This document shows positions 17,853 through 26,622 of a DNA stretch of 64,000 nucleotides, one piece after another. A program made the position numbers and the translations under genes. The stretch lies in assembly GCA_003650125.1 (NCBI GenBank), contig QNFX01000003.1, forward strand, positions 27,078-91,077, in the 5' to 3' direction. Source of the stretch: Campylobacterota bacterium (GTDB lineage: Bacteria > Bdellovibrionota > Bacteriovoracia > Bacteriovoracales > Bacteriovoracaceae). How positions within the stretch are numbered: the stretch's first letter is position 1; every line of letters begins with the position of its first letter. The notes below the pieces were generated by a model, which saw only the letters and a list, made by a program, of their open reading frames with translations, made no database searches and had not been told where the DNA came from.

Positions 17853-19043
17853 ATGACACAGCAAAAGTACTCCCATTATTCGCATATTCTTAAGGGTCAA
17901 AGACTCCCTGCATTAATATTAGATTACGATCTTTTAAAAAAGAATGTTGAAGATATCATTAAGCGGGCCGATGGGAAAAAAATTAGACTTGCTTCTAAAT
18001 CTATTAGATCAGTACCCATTTTAAAGCGCTTATTAAGTGACTATCCAGAGTTTCAGGGCATTCTCTGCTTCAGTATTGAAGAGGCCGTATTTCTTGCTGA
18101 AAAGGGCCTAGACGATCTTCTTGTCGCCTACCCAAGTGTGCAAGCAAAGGTCATTGAACCTGTTTGTAATCTAACTAAAGAAGGGAAATTTATTACCTTG
18201 ATGGTAGATAGCTTAGAGCAGGTTCAAACTATTCAAGCAGTGGCGGCAAAAAAAAATGCTGTGATAAATATTTGCTTTGATATCGATATGTCTATGCACC
18301 TGCCCGGATTAAACTTTGGCGTCTATAGATCCTCGTTAAGATCTCTCAAAAATGTTTTAGATCTTTTTGATAAAATTAAAGATTTTGAAAATGTAAAAGT
18401 TGTAGGGATTATGGGCTATGAAGCACAGATCGCAGGCCTTGGAGATAAAATTCCTGGCAACCCTGTTAAAGCGTGGATTGTAAGGCTTTTAAAAAAAATC
18501 TCTATACCAAAACTTCGAAAACTTAGAAAAGAAGTGGTGGATTCTCTTACTGAACGAGGGGTATCGCTCACCATTAAAAATGGTGGCGGAACAGGAAGTC
18601 TAAGGTCTACCTCAGAAGATAGTTCAGTAAATGAAATTGCCATGGGGTCCGGTCTTTTCTCTCCCACACAATTTGATCACTATAAAGATTTTAAATTTAA
18701 TCCAGCTATGTTTTTTGCTCTTGAAATATCTAGAAATAGTGAAGGGCAAGTTTTTACCGCTAATGGTGGAGGCTATATTGCTTCAGGCCCTGTTGGTAAA
18801 GAGAAACTTCCAACTCCTTATCTACCTGAAGGAATGTCTTTAACCGCTAATGAAGGGGCCGGTGAAGTACAAACTCCAATTAAGATATCAGGTAGCGATA
18901 TTAAGCTTGGAGATCCAGTCTTTTTTAGACATTCCAAAGCAGGTGAAGTTTGTGAACGATTTAATGAAATAACTTTAATTTCTGGAAATCAGATAGTGGA
19001 AAAAGTTCCAACTTATCGTGGTGAAGGACAATGCTTTTTTTAA
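17853..19043 (+). CDS. PLP-dependent D-threonine aldolase/amino-acid deaminase-like protein
   Basis: This 396-residue enzyme belongs to the fold-type III PLP (alanine racemase N-terminal domain) superfamily, in the DSD1/D-threonine aldolase group. The N-terminus LPALILDYDLLKKNV leads to the PLP lysine in LASKSIR. The barrel continues with ICFDIDMSMH, and the C-terminal domain has the TANGGGYIASG and GDPVFFRHSKAGE segments, the latter typical of the metal-dependent members. It has no signal peptide. It lies 3 bases before a GMC oxidoreductase, suggesting that the two work in one pathway. Which D- or hydroxy-amino acid it acts on is not visible from the sequence. Confidence 0.78.
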   Translation: MTQQKYSHYSHILKGQRLPALILDYDLLKKNVEDIIKRADGKKIRLASKSIRSVPILKRLLSDYPEFQGILCFSIEEAVFLAEKGLDDLLVAYPSVQAKVIEPVCNLTKEGKFITLMVDSLEQVQTIQAVAAKKNAVINICFDIDMSMHLPGLNFGVYRSSLRSLKNVLDLFDKIKDFENVKVVGIMGYEAQIAGLGDKIPGNPVKAWIVRLLKKISIPKLRKLRKEVVDSLTERGVSLTIKNGGGTGSLRSTSEDSSVNEIAMGSGLFSPTQFDHYKDFKFNPAMFFALEISRNSEGQVFTANGGGYIASGPVGKEKLPTPYLPEGMSLTANEGAGEVQTPIKISGSDIKLGDPVFFRHSKAGEVCERFNEITLISGNQIVEKVPTYRGEGQCFF

Positions 19044-19046
19044 ATT

Positions 19047-20444
19047 ATGGAAAATAAAATCTACGATGTCATTATTGTTGGGGCCGGGGTTTCCGGTTCT
19101 TTTATCGCGGACCAACTTACCAAAGAGGGAATGAAATGTCTGATGCTTGAGGCAGGGCCTTTTTTAGATAAGGACACTTATCCAACCCATGAAGTTGTGA
19201 CTTCCTCAAAAATGTATTGGTCTGGTGGTATCGAGCTCAATAAAAATGCCTCTTTGGCCTTTCTAAGGCCTAAAGTTGTAGGTGGTGGTTCGATTGTTAA
19301 CCAGGCGCTACTTGATCGTTTTGATGAAGAGGCCTTCGGGGATTGGCGATCTAAAAGTTCTATTTCTTATTTAAATAATAAAGATATGGCCTCATGGTAT
19401 GACCAGGCAGAATCAAAAATATCCATTCAAACTATTCCCGAAAATGTCAGAAATAGAAATGCTAAAATATTTTTAAAGGGAATGGAGCAAAATGGGTTTA
19501 GTGCTAAGGCCTTAACGAGAGCGCAAAGTGGATGTGAATACGAAAAGGGAAATGACTGTATCGAATGTCTCTCTGGGTGTCGAATTGATAGTAAGCAGAG
19601 TATGCCGGTAACGACTTTAAAAAGCGCTTTAGATCAGGGGCTAAAATTAGTTTCTCTTTTTGAAGTTAAAAATATTAAGACAAGTGGTGATGGTGTAGAG
19701 ATTTCAGGAATAAGAAATAAAAAAGATGTGAAAAAATTTAAGGCAAAAAAATTAGTTCTTGCTGCGGGGGCGATTGGTAATTCACTTCTGCTTTTAAGGT
19801 CAGGATTTAAAGATTCAAATCCGTCCATAGGTGAAAATTTTTATACTCATCCTCAGTATATGAGCTTGGGAGTATATAAAGATCCAGTCAATTCTTTTAA
19901 AAGTGCTTTTCAGTCAGTAAAATCAGATGATCCAAAATTTAGGAAATGGGGGTTTAAACTGGAAAATGTTTTTGCTCCACCGGCCGGTTTATCTATGTTG
20001 ATTCCAGGACACGGTAAGGCCCATGTTGGTGATATGAGAAAAATCCCTTATATGGCCTGTATTGAAGTCGCAGTTAGAGATACTAATCCGGGAAAAATTT
20101 CTATTGATAACAAAGGAAGAACAGTTATCGATAAAAAATTAAACTCAGAAGATAAAAAGAGAAGAGATAAGGGAATCGAAATCATAAATAATATATTTTC
20201 GTCTACTGGAGCAGAAAAAATTATTAAAGGGAATACAGCAATTGGTCTTCACTTAATGGGTGGTTGTGTCTTAGGAACAGATGCTAATAAGTCTGTTACT
20301 AATCCAGAATTTAATCTTCACAGCAGTAAGAATGTATTTATTGCAGATTCATCCGTGTTTCCATCAGCGCCTGGGATCAATCCTTCATTAACCATTATGG
20401 CCTTATCAATAATGGCCTCACAAAACATAATTAGTGGGTTTTAA
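19047..20444 (+). CDS. GMC-family FAD oxidoreductase with a four-cysteine cluster
   Basis: This 465-residue flavoprotein has the FAD dinucleotide motif VIIVGAGVSGSFIADQL at the N-terminus, the second GMC signature KLVLAAGAIGNSLLLLRSG, and the C-terminal GMC domain ending in HLMGGCVLGTD and SSVFPSAPGINPSLT. GMC enzymes oxidise alcohols, sugars or sterols. An inserted set of cysteines, Cys163, Cys171, Cys174 and Cys178 (C-x7-C-x2-C-x3-C), could hold a metal or iron-sulfur centre, as seen in some bacterial GMC dehydrogenases; this is inference. No Tat or Sec signal is visible. It is tightly linked to the PLP enzyme before it and the small gene after it. Confidence 0.85.
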   Translation: MENKIYDVIIVGAGVSGSFIADQLTKEGMKCLMLEAGPFLDKDTYPTHEVVTSSKMYWSGGIELNKNASLAFLRPKVVGGGSIVNQALLDRFDEEAFGDWRSKSSISYLNNKDMASWYDQAESKISIQTIPENVRNRNAKIFLKGMEQNGFSAKALTRAQSGCEYEKGNDCIECLSGCRIDSKQSMPVTTLKSALDQGLKLVSLFEVKNIKTSGDGVEISGIRNKKDVKKFKAKKLVLAAGAIGNSLLLLRSGFKDSNPSIGENFYTHPQYMSLGVYKDPVNSFKSAFQSVKSDDPKFRKWGFKLENVFAPPAGLSMLIPGHGKAHVGDMRKIPYMACIEVAVRDTNPGKISIDNKGRTVIDKKLNSEDKKRRDKGIEIINNIFSSTGAEKIIKGNTAIGLHLMGGCVLGTDANKSVTNPEFNLHSSKNVFIADSSVFPSAPGINPSLTIMALSIMASQNIISGF

Positions 20445-20447
20445 GTT

Positions 20448-20918
20448 ATGACTTCAACATATTTAAACCAAAGAGAGCTTAAAGGATTTTTAAAACTGGC
20501 CGATGTTATGATTCCTGGAGAGGGAGATCTTCCCAGTTTTTCTAGTACTAACTTTGTAAATTTCATTGATTTGGTACTAGAAGAAGTAAATGATACCGAT
20601 TTAGGAGATCTTAAGTTTTTATTTGGACTCCTGGCCATCATGCCAAACTTTCTAATTCACTGGTCTATGCTTTTTGTGGAAAACTTCCAGATAGGGCCTG
20701 ATTTTCTAAAAGGAAATTTAGCTAAAATTGAGATAGGTCTAAAAGGGATTATCTATTCACTCTATTATTCTCGTCTCCCAGACCATAATGCTGATGGTGA
20801 TAAGATTTTTAAAGTTCTCGGTTGGGAAACGAATATTCCAGGACTTCAAAAGCAAAATAACACGCAAAAAGAAAAAGAGCTTTGTAACGGTGGAGAAAGA
20901 CCGGCCCAGTTTCTTTGA
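20448..20918 (+). CDS. Small partner of the GMC oxidoreductase (unknown, possibly subunit-3 type)
   Basis: This 156-residue protein starts 3 bases after the GMC gene stop. It begins with LNQRELKGFLKLADVMIPG, an opening reminiscent of gluconate 2-dehydrogenase subunit 3-like proteins, which accompany membrane GMC dehydrogenases. There is a hydrophobic stretch (about residues 60-85) but no convincing signal peptide. The C-terminal 25 residues are polar. The subunit-3 reading rests mainly on context and the N-terminal pattern, so it should be taken as a suggestion. Confidence 0.55.
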   Translation: MTSTYLNQRELKGFLKLADVMIPGEGDLPSFSSTNFVNFIDLVLEEVNDTDLGDLKFLFGLLAIMPNFLIHWSMLFVENFQIGPDFLKGNLAKIEIGLKGIIYSLYYSRLPDHNADGDKIFKVLGWETNIPGLQKQNNTQKEKELCNGGERPAQFL

Positions 20919-20940
20919 TTAAAACTTTACTAAATATAAT
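20911..20940 (+). promoter_or_regulatory. Candidate promoter for gamma-glutamyltransferase
   Basis: A perfect -10 box TATAAT (20935-20940) lies 22 bases before the chosen ATG, with TTCTTT (20911-20916) 18 bases upstream of it as a weak -35. The -35 part lies within the last codons of the preceding gene. Confidence 0.4.
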
Positions 20941-20961
20941 CTTTTGGCCTTAATTTATCTA

Positions 20962-22653
20962 ATGAAGGTTTTACTCTATTTATTACTAATATCATCTTGT
21001 TCCCATTTAAGGTCTGTTGACCTGGCCCCGGGAGAAAAAAAGAGTGATCACTACTCTAGGGGTAGAAAAATAATGATTACTACCCAGGGACCTGCATCAA
21101 CTTTGGCAGGGAAAAAAATATTTGAGCTGGGGGGGAATATTTATGATGTCGCAGTTGCCATCTCCTTTGCGATCTCCGTTGAAAGGCCCCAATCTACCGG
21201 GATTGGTGGGGGAGGTTTTTTACTCCATCATCAAAAAGGAAAAACTCCCAAGGCCTTAGATTTTAGAGAGAGGGCCCCTCATAGATCAAGTGAGAAGATG
21301 TATCTAGATAAAAGCGGTCAGGAGATCAAAGGTTTGTCGAGGAAGGGAATCAAGTCTGTTGGGGTACCAGGTTTGGTGGCAGGGCTTATACAAATCCATG
21401 AGAGTTATGGGCTGCTTCCCTTAAAAACAGTTATGAAACCGGCCATTAACTTGGCGCGAAATGGTCTTGAAATTTATCCCGAACTTTTTAGAGCACTTAA
21501 AATTAAAGAGTCAGTGCTAAGAAAATTCCCTGCCAATTTAAAAGTCTTTTTTACTAAGGGAAAATTGAAACAAAAGGGAGATCTTTTAGTTCAAAAGGAT
21601 CTGGCACGAACACTTGAAATTATTGCGCGGAAAGGATCTTCGGGGTTTTATAAAGGAGAGGTCTCTAGAGCGATTATTTTGGAGTCAAAAAGATTAGGTG
21701 GTATTCTCTCTCAAAAGGACTTGGATGGGTACCGGGTAAAGTCTAGAGAACCCATAAAAGGAACTTATAGGAATCATTCAATCTTTTCTATGCCACCTCC
21801 AAGTTCTGGTGGTGTACACATCATCCAAATCTTAAATATTTTAGAAGGATATGATTTGAAAACACTTGGGGTGCAAAACCCTAAGACTATTCACTTAGTA
21901 TCTCAGGCCATGCAAGCTGCCTTTTATGATCGAGCGATGTATCTCGGGGACACTGACTTTGAAAAGGTTCCGGTTACGGGACTAATATCTAAAAAATATG
22001 CCAGCAGTATCCGGAAAAAAATAGATCAAGAAAAGTTTTTGGAATTAAAAGGTGAGGATCCAAATTTTTATGAGTCTTTAGAGACTACCCATTTCAGCGT
22101 TATGGATGGAGATGGTAATGTTGTGGTTTCTACTCAAACAATTAATGGATATTTTGGTTCTGGAGTGATGGTGCCAGGAACGGGGATTATTTTAAACAAT
22201 GAAATGGATGATTTTGCTACCAAAGTTGGCAATTTAAACTTGTTTGGAGCTGTGGGAGGGTCTAAAAATTTAATAAGGCCTAAAAAGACCCCCTTATCCA
22301 GTATGTCTCCTACTATCGTTTTTAAAAAGGATAAACCTATTTTGGCCTTAGGGTCTCCTTCTGGAACCAAAATCCTAACTTGTGTGATGAGTACTATTTT
22401 GAATTACCTCGAATTTGGGCTCTCTTTGAGGCAATCACAAGAGCTAGTTCGCTATCACCATCAATGGAAACCAAATTTTCTAAGGATTGAAAAACCTGGA
22501 TTTAAAAGCAGTACGATGAGAAAACTTGAGGATATGGGATATGCTATTAAGGAAAAATCTCTTGGCTGTAAAGTTCAGTCCATTGCCCGTGAGGGCGATG
22601 AGCTGATTGGTGTATCTGATCTTCGAGGCCAAGGCATGGCCTGGGGTATTTAG
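20962..22653 (+). CDS. ggt: Gamma-glutamyltransferase, lipoprotein form
   Basis: This enzyme cleaves or transfers gamma-glutamyl groups, for example from glutathione. The ATG at 20962 gives a lipoprotein signal MKVLLYLLLISSC; a TTG frame reaching 20944 would spoil it. The large-subunit motifs IGGGGFLLHH and DFRERAP are present. The autocatalytic cleavage site precedes the nucleophile Thr375 in LETTHFSVMDGDGN, and the small subunit carries NNEMDDF and PLSSMSPT. At 563 residues it is complete. Being lipid-anchored, it probably works at the periplasmic face. In a predator it could salvage glutamate and cysteine from prey glutathione, which is inference. It ends overlapping by 4 bases the end of a convergent small gene. 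Confidence 0.93.
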   Translation: MKVLLYLLLISSCSHLRSVDLAPGEKKSDHYSRGRKIMITTQGPASTLAGKKIFELGGNIYDVAVAISFAISVERPQSTGIGGGGFLLHHQKGKTPKALDFRERAPHRSSEKMYLDKSGQEIKGLSRKGIKSVGVPGLVAGLIQIHESYGLLPLKTVMKPAINLARNGLEIYPELFRALKIKESVLRKFPANLKVFFTKGKLKQKGDLLVQKDLARTLEIIARKGSSGFYKGEVSRAIILESKRLGGILSQKDLDGYRVKSREPIKGTYRNHSIFSMPPPSSGGVHIIQILNILEGYDLKTLGVQNPKTIHLVSQAMQAAFYDRAMYLGDTDFEKVPVTGLISKKYASSIRKKIDQEKFLELKGEDPNFYESLETTHFSVMDGDGNVVVSTQTINGYFGSGVMVPGTGIILNNEMDDFATKVGNLNLFGAVGGSKNLIRPKKTPLSSMSPTIVFKKDKPILALGSPSGTKILTCVMSTILNYLEFGLSLRQSQELVRYHHQWKPNFLRIEKPGFKSSTMRKLEDMGYAIKEKSLGCKVQSIAREGDELIGVSDLRGQGMAWGI

Positions 22654-22865
22654 TGTTTTTGATTTGAGAGATAGAGCCTAAAAGATTTATCTTTAGACCT
22701 TCTAATAATACATTTCCCATTTAGTTTTTTTTCACAAAGAAAATCGTAAAAATCAGGAAGGGTATCGGCAACTTCTAAAATAGATTTTCCTTCATGTTCG
22801 CCAAAATCAATATAGACCTTATCTTCCTCTAAAATACCAGTTAGGGGACTTTGTGGTATCGCCAT
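22650..22865 (-). CDS. Small protein of unknown function
   Basis: This 71-residue protein is preceded by a near-perfect ribosome site (AAGGAGGG, 4-5 bases before the ATG), so it is almost certainly expressed. It has a compact alpha/beta look: VYIDFGEHEGKSILEVA, then LPDFYDFLCEKKLNG, and a basic tail (CIIRRSKDKSFRLYL). The G-x-x-x-GKS-x-x-x-VA pattern and a following helix recall small DUF3820-like nucleic-acid-associated domains, but I do not claim the family. It lies downstream of, and in the same direction as, the Dpp-like permease gene, about 105 bases away. Confidence 0.7.
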   Translation of the reverse strand: MAIPQSPLTGILEEDKVYIDFGEHEGKSILEVADTLPDFYDFLCEKKLNGKCIIRRSKDKSFRLYLSNQKH

Positions 22866-22970
22866 TATTCCCTCCTTAGAATAAGTGATTTATTTACTGT
22901 GCAATGTGTTTATTTTCTAATAACGCGCATGCTTTGAAAAGAAATTTAAACTTAAGGAAACTACTTTGCT

Positions 22971-23789
22971 CTATCTTCGCTTGAGTTTTGGATCAAAATA
23001 GTCGCGAAGCCCGTCTCCCATTAGGTTAAATCCAAGAAGAACGAAAAAAATACAAAGTCCTGGAAGGGTTACCATGGAGGGATTGGATTCAATGAAGGGC
23101 CTTGCATCTGAGAGCATGATTCCCCATTCCGGTAGGGGCGGTTGGGCCCCGAGTCCTAAAAAACCGAGTGCTGCCACACTTAGGATGGCCTCACTAAATC
23201 CTAGAGTTGCCTGAACTATTAGGGGGGCCAAAATATTGGGAAATATTTCTTTAAAAATGATTCTTCCGGAGCTGGCACCAGAGGATACTGCTGCCAGGTG
23301 GTAGTCTTTATTTTTTTCCACCATAACACTTGATCTAACAATTCTGGTGAAGTTTGGGATACCAACTATTGCAACGGCCATCATGGCATTATTAAGGCCA
23401 GGCCCTAAAATAGAAATAACCAAAATGGCCAAAAGAATACTGGGAAAGCTCATCAAGACATCGATGACTCCCATAATAATGGTGTCGACAGTGCCTCTAA
23501 AATAACCACTCAAAAGACCAAGGGTAGTCCCACAAGTTAAAGAGATGGCCACTACGGAAGCGCCGACAAGGAGGGAAATTCTACTTCCAAAGAGAAGCCT
23601 GGAGAGGATATCTCTTCCTAGATCATCAGTACCTAGAAGAAAGCCTTTCTCTTGAAAAGGGGAGATCCGTAAAAAATCTGTATAGATGGAACTAGGATCA
23701 TGAGAGCTAATAATCGGGGCAAAAATGGCCAGTAAGACAAAGATAAAAATGATGAAAAGCCCAAGAGAGAGACCTCTATATTTTATCAT
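22971..23789 (-). CDS. dppC: Peptide ABC transporter permease, DppC/OppC-like
   Basis: This inner-membrane subunit of a family-5 peptide importer has 272 residues. It has an N-terminal helix followed by a periplasmic segment with LGTDDLGRDILSRLLFG, the hallmark of DppC/OppC. Five further helices follow, with the EAA-type cytoplasmic loop around VSSGASSGRIIFKEIFPNILAPL. The C-terminus ends LMGDGLRDYFDPKLKRR, typical of the family. The start overlaps the end of dppB by 4 bases. No matching ATPase genes (dppD/dppF) follow; they must be elsewhere or shared. Confidence 0.9.
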   Translation of the reverse strand: MIKYRGLSLGLFIIFIFVLLAIFAPIISSHDPSSIYTDFLRISPFQEKGFLLGTDDLGRDILSRLLFGSRISLLVGASVVAISLTCGTTLGLLSGYFRGTVDTIIMGVIDVLMSFPSILLAILVISILGPGLNNAMMAVAIVGIPNFTRIVRSSVMVEKNKDYHLAAVSSGASSGRIIFKEIFPNILAPLIVQATLGFSEAILSVAALGFLGLGAQPPLPEWGIMLSDARPFIESNPSMVTLPGLCIFFVLLGFNLMGDGLRDYFDPKLKRR

Positions 23790-24811
23790 TTATCCCCCCG
23801 AAGCCTGGGGTTGGCCCATAAGTAGGCCAGGTCCACGAGTCGATTTATAAGGACTACCAACGTACCGATTAATAAAACTCCACCTTGGATTGAGGGGTAA
23901 TCTCTTTGATTTACTGAATGGACAATCCACTTGCCAATTCCAGGCCAAGAAAAAATAGTTTCGGTCAAAATGGCCCCTGTAATTAATCCACCAAGCATAA
24001 GTCCGATGATCGTGATGATGGGGATGAGGGCATTTTTCAAAGCGTGTTTAAAAATAATATTAAAACTATTTTGTCCCTTGGCCTTGGCCGTTTTTATAAA
24101 ATCTTCATCGAGAACTTCAAGCATTGAAGAGCGGGTCATTCTAGCGATTATTGCCAAAGGAATAGTTCCCATCACAAAAGCAGGAAGGATTAGATGTTTT
24201 ATGGCCGAAAAAAATGGTGCCAGGCCATCTTCTGCAATGACTTCTCTTTGCAAAGTATCGATTAGCATAAATCCCGTCCAGGGTTCTACAAAATAAGCGA
24301 CACTAAGCCTTCCGGAAACAGGAGTAAGTCCTAGGTGAACAGAAAAGAATAAAATAAGTAAAAGTCCCCACCAAAAAATAGGCATGGAGTATCCCGCAAG
24401 AGAGATAGACATTAAGATGTAATCTACTGGAGAATTTCTCTTAACGGCAGCGAGAACACCCAGGGGAATTCCCAGAGTCAGCGCAAAAATTAAAGCGGTA
24501 AGAGAGAGTTCTATGGTGGCAGGAAAGCGGGAGAAAAACTCTTCAGCAACACTTGTTCCCGTAATAATCGATTTCCCTAAGTCCCCTTGCATGAGTCCTT
24601 TTATATAGACAAAAAATTGTTGATGTAGGGGAAGGTCAAGCCCGAGCTTTGTCTTCATCAGGGCATAAACTTCAGGACTATTTCCTCTCTCTCCAAGAAG
24701 AGTCATGACAGGATCTCCTGGTACAAGTCTTACGACTAAAAAGGCCAGGAGACAGATGCCAAAAAGGGTTGGCAACATTTTGATTAATTTAAAGGAGAAC
24801 CTTTTAATCAT
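23786..24811 (-). CDS. dppB: Peptide ABC transporter permease, DppB/OppB-like
   Basis: This 341-residue inner-membrane permease starts with a single helix and the family motif VVRLVPGDPVMTLLGERG. The membrane core contains MSISLAGYSMPIFWWGLLLI and the EAA loop TAKAKGQNSFNIIFKHALKNALIPI. Near the end are ILTETIFSWPGIGKWIVHS and a final helix. It overlaps dppA upstream and dppC downstream by 4 bases each (ATGA style), so the three are translationally coupled. Confidence 0.92.
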   Translation of the reverse strand: MIKRFSFKLIKMLPTLFGICLLAFLVVRLVPGDPVMTLLGERGNSPEVYALMKTKLGLDLPLHQQFFVYIKGLMQGDLGKSIITGTSVAEEFFSRFPATIELSLTALIFALTLGIPLGVLAAVKRNSPVDYILMSISLAGYSMPIFWWGLLLILFFSVHLGLTPVSGRLSVAYFVEPWTGFMLIDTLQREVIAEDGLAPFFSAIKHLILPAFVMGTIPLAIIARMTRSSMLEVLDEDFIKTAKAKGQNSFNIIFKHALKNALIPIITIIGLMLGGLITGAILTETIFSWPGIGKWIVHSVNQRDYPSIQGGVLLIGTLVVLINRLVDLAYLWANPRLRGDK

Positions 24812-26403
24812 TTTTTACTTTTTTCAAGTTTTATTGTTGAAAAAATATCATGGCCTAAAGGAGATAATTTGTAACCTTGTACTTCATCAAGCATTGCTCG
24901 ATAAACAACAGAGTGTGCAATAGGAACCCACGGCGCTTCTTCTTTAAAGATTTTTTGTGCCTTTTTATACAATATGGATCTTTTTTTCTGATCATTTTCT
25001 CTAATGGCCTTAACAATGGCCGAATTAAATTTTTTGTCGCACCATCTAGCTAAATTAGAGCCTGTTTTAATAGAGGCACAGCCAAGTAAAATATTAAGAA
25101 AGTTATCGGGATCTCCGTTATCTCCAGTCCAACCCATTTGGATCAAGGAGTGCTCTCCTTTATTTGCCTTTGATAAATAAGTCGCCCAGTCATAGGTAAT
25201 AAGTTTTGCTTTAATTCCAACCGCTGCTAAATCAGCTTGCATCATTTCCCCCATTTTCTTTCCATTGGGGTTGTAAGGACGGTTTATAGGGAGGGTCCAA
25301 ATTTCAGTTTCAAATCCTTGTTCATAACCGGCCTTTTTTAAAAGTTCTTTGGCAAGTTTTGGATTGTATTTATAATCTTTAATGGAATCATCGTATGACC
25401 AAATTCCCGGAGGAATAGGGTTTTTTGCTACGATGGCATGGCCCATATAAATGGCCTTAATATAAGCGCTTTTATTTAAGGCATGACTTATCGCCAGTCT
25501 TACAAGCTTGTTATTAAAAGGTTTCTTTTCAGTATTAAATGCTAGGTAGGACACATTAAGTCCTGCACCTTGAACAATTTTTATTTTTTTATTGGCCTTC
25601 ATGGAAGGCAGATCAGAGGGGGCCGGATTATAGATGAAATGGCACTCACCAGTTTTAAGCTTTTGATAGCGGACATTTGCATCAGGAGTGATGGAGATGA
25701 CCAAATTTTTAATCACTGGAACAGTTCCAAAAAAATCAATATTTTTCTTATACCGAATCTGGCTATCTTTTATGTACCTGATAAAAATAAAAGGTCCAGT
25801 ACCTACAGGGTAATGATCAATTTTATCGGCATCTTTTTTTGAGATTAAATGTTGCCCATATTCTTTAGATAAAATACTCATAAAGGGCATGGCCATATTA
25901 GCTAAAAAAGGAGCATTGGGATAAGCGAGCACGATCTTAATTTTATAATCATTGATTTTAACAATATCTTTAATAAGCTTGCCCATCTCCATGGATTGAA
26001 AATACTCATAAAGGCCTCCACCTATATTGTGAAAGGGGTGCAATACATCTCTCTGACGGTTAAAGGAAAATAAAACATCTTCAGCATTAAATTCCCTCGT
26101 GGGTTTGAAGTATTTTGTCTTATGAAACTTCACACCTTTTTTGAGATTAAATATATAGGTTAGTTTGTCTTTAGATATTTCCCAGGATTCTGCTAGAGAG
26201 GGGATGATCTCAGTGCTTCCGGGAGCAAAATCTACCAATCGATTGTAGATGGTATAAGAAACGGCATTATTAGAGGTTCCGTCAGTGGTGATTTGGGGAT
26301 TAAAGGCGACTGGGCTTCCTTCGGAGCAATAGACAAAAGTCTTGGCATGCAGAGAAAATAAAGGCAAAAAGCTTAAAAAAATTAGGTACTTAAATAGTCT
26401 CAT
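24808..26403 (-). CDS. dppA: Peptide-binding periplasmic protein, DppA-like (SBP family 5)
   Basis: This 531-residue periplasmic solute-binding protein has a signal peptide (MRLFKYLIFLSFLPLFSLHA) followed by KTFVYCSEGSPVAFNPQ, a start very like DppA. The family 5 core includes ADVLFSFNRQRD, VGTGPFIFIRY and IQMGWTGDNGDPDNFL. It captures di- or oligopeptides for the DppBC channel. AGGAG lies 6 bases before the ATG. The gene leads the dppABC-like operon and is divergent from a 57-residue ORF with which its promoter overlaps. Confidence 0.92.
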   Translation of the reverse strand: MRLFKYLIFLSFLPLFSLHAKTFVYCSEGSPVAFNPQITTDGTSNNAVSYTIYNRLVDFAPGSTEIIPSLAESWEISKDKLTYIFNLKKGVKFHKTKYFKPTREFNAEDVLFSFNRQRDVLHPFHNIGGGLYEYFQSMEMGKLIKDIVKINDYKIKIVLAYPNAPFLANMAMPFMSILSKEYGQHLISKKDADKIDHYPVGTGPFIFIRYIKDSQIRYKKNIDFFGTVPVIKNLVISITPDANVRYQKLKTGECHFIYNPAPSDLPSMKANKKIKIVQGAGLNVSYLAFNTEKKPFNNKLVRLAISHALNKSAYIKAIYMGHAIVAKNPIPPGIWSYDDSIKDYKYNPKLAKELLKKAGYEQGFETEIWTLPINRPYNPNGKKMGEMMQADLAAVGIKAKLITYDWATYLSKANKGEHSLIQMGWTGDNGDPDNFLNILLGCASIKTGSNLARWCDKKFNSAIVKAIRENDQKKRSILYKKAQKIFKEEAPWVPIAHSVVYRAMLDEVQGYKLSPLGHDIFSTIKLEKSKK

Positions 26404-26405
26404 CT

Positions 26406-26458
26406 TTAACTCCTACAGGGGGAGATATGTTATAATGAACGAGGGCCTATGAAAACAA
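26406..26458. promoter_or_regulatory. Overlapping divergent promoters (dppA and the 57-residue ORF)
   Basis: On the plus strand a perfect TATAAT (26431-26436) has a weak TTAACT (26406-26411) 19 bases upstream. On the minus strand TATAAC (26434-26429) has TTGTTT (26458-26453) 18 bases upstream. The two -10 boxes share the same bases, so only one polymerase can sit there at a time. The plus-strand message would have a very short leader of about 6 bases before ATG 26449. Confidence 0.5.
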
Positions 26459-26622
26459 ACAAGAAACAAATTACGAGTAATTTCAAAGGATTAGATTCAA
26501 GTAAGAAAAAATCACTGAGTCAGGAAAAAAAACACCACAAACATCAAAATCAGCAGGAACAGTTAAATCGCTCCAATAAAAAGGGACATAATCTACACGA
26601 TTTAATTAAGAAGGTAGCTTAA
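26449..26622 (+). CDS. Hidden small basic protein (57 residues), unknown
   Basis: This short frame opens at ATG 26449 after GAGGG and a perfect -10 box, and runs to TAA at 26620-26622. The product is very basic and polar, with about 14 lysines, many His, Asn and Gln, and no hydrophobic core, ending HDLIKKVA. It has no signal peptide. It fills the space between divergent dppA and convergent sfsA, overlapping the end of sfsA by 17 bases. The composition fits a nucleic-acid-binding or intrinsically disordered small protein, but no family is recognised. It could be a chance frame, but promoter and spacing argue for a gene. Confidence 0.5.
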   Translation: MKTNKKQITSNFKGLDSSKKKSLSQEKKHHKHQNQQEQLNRSNKKGHNLHDLIKKVA

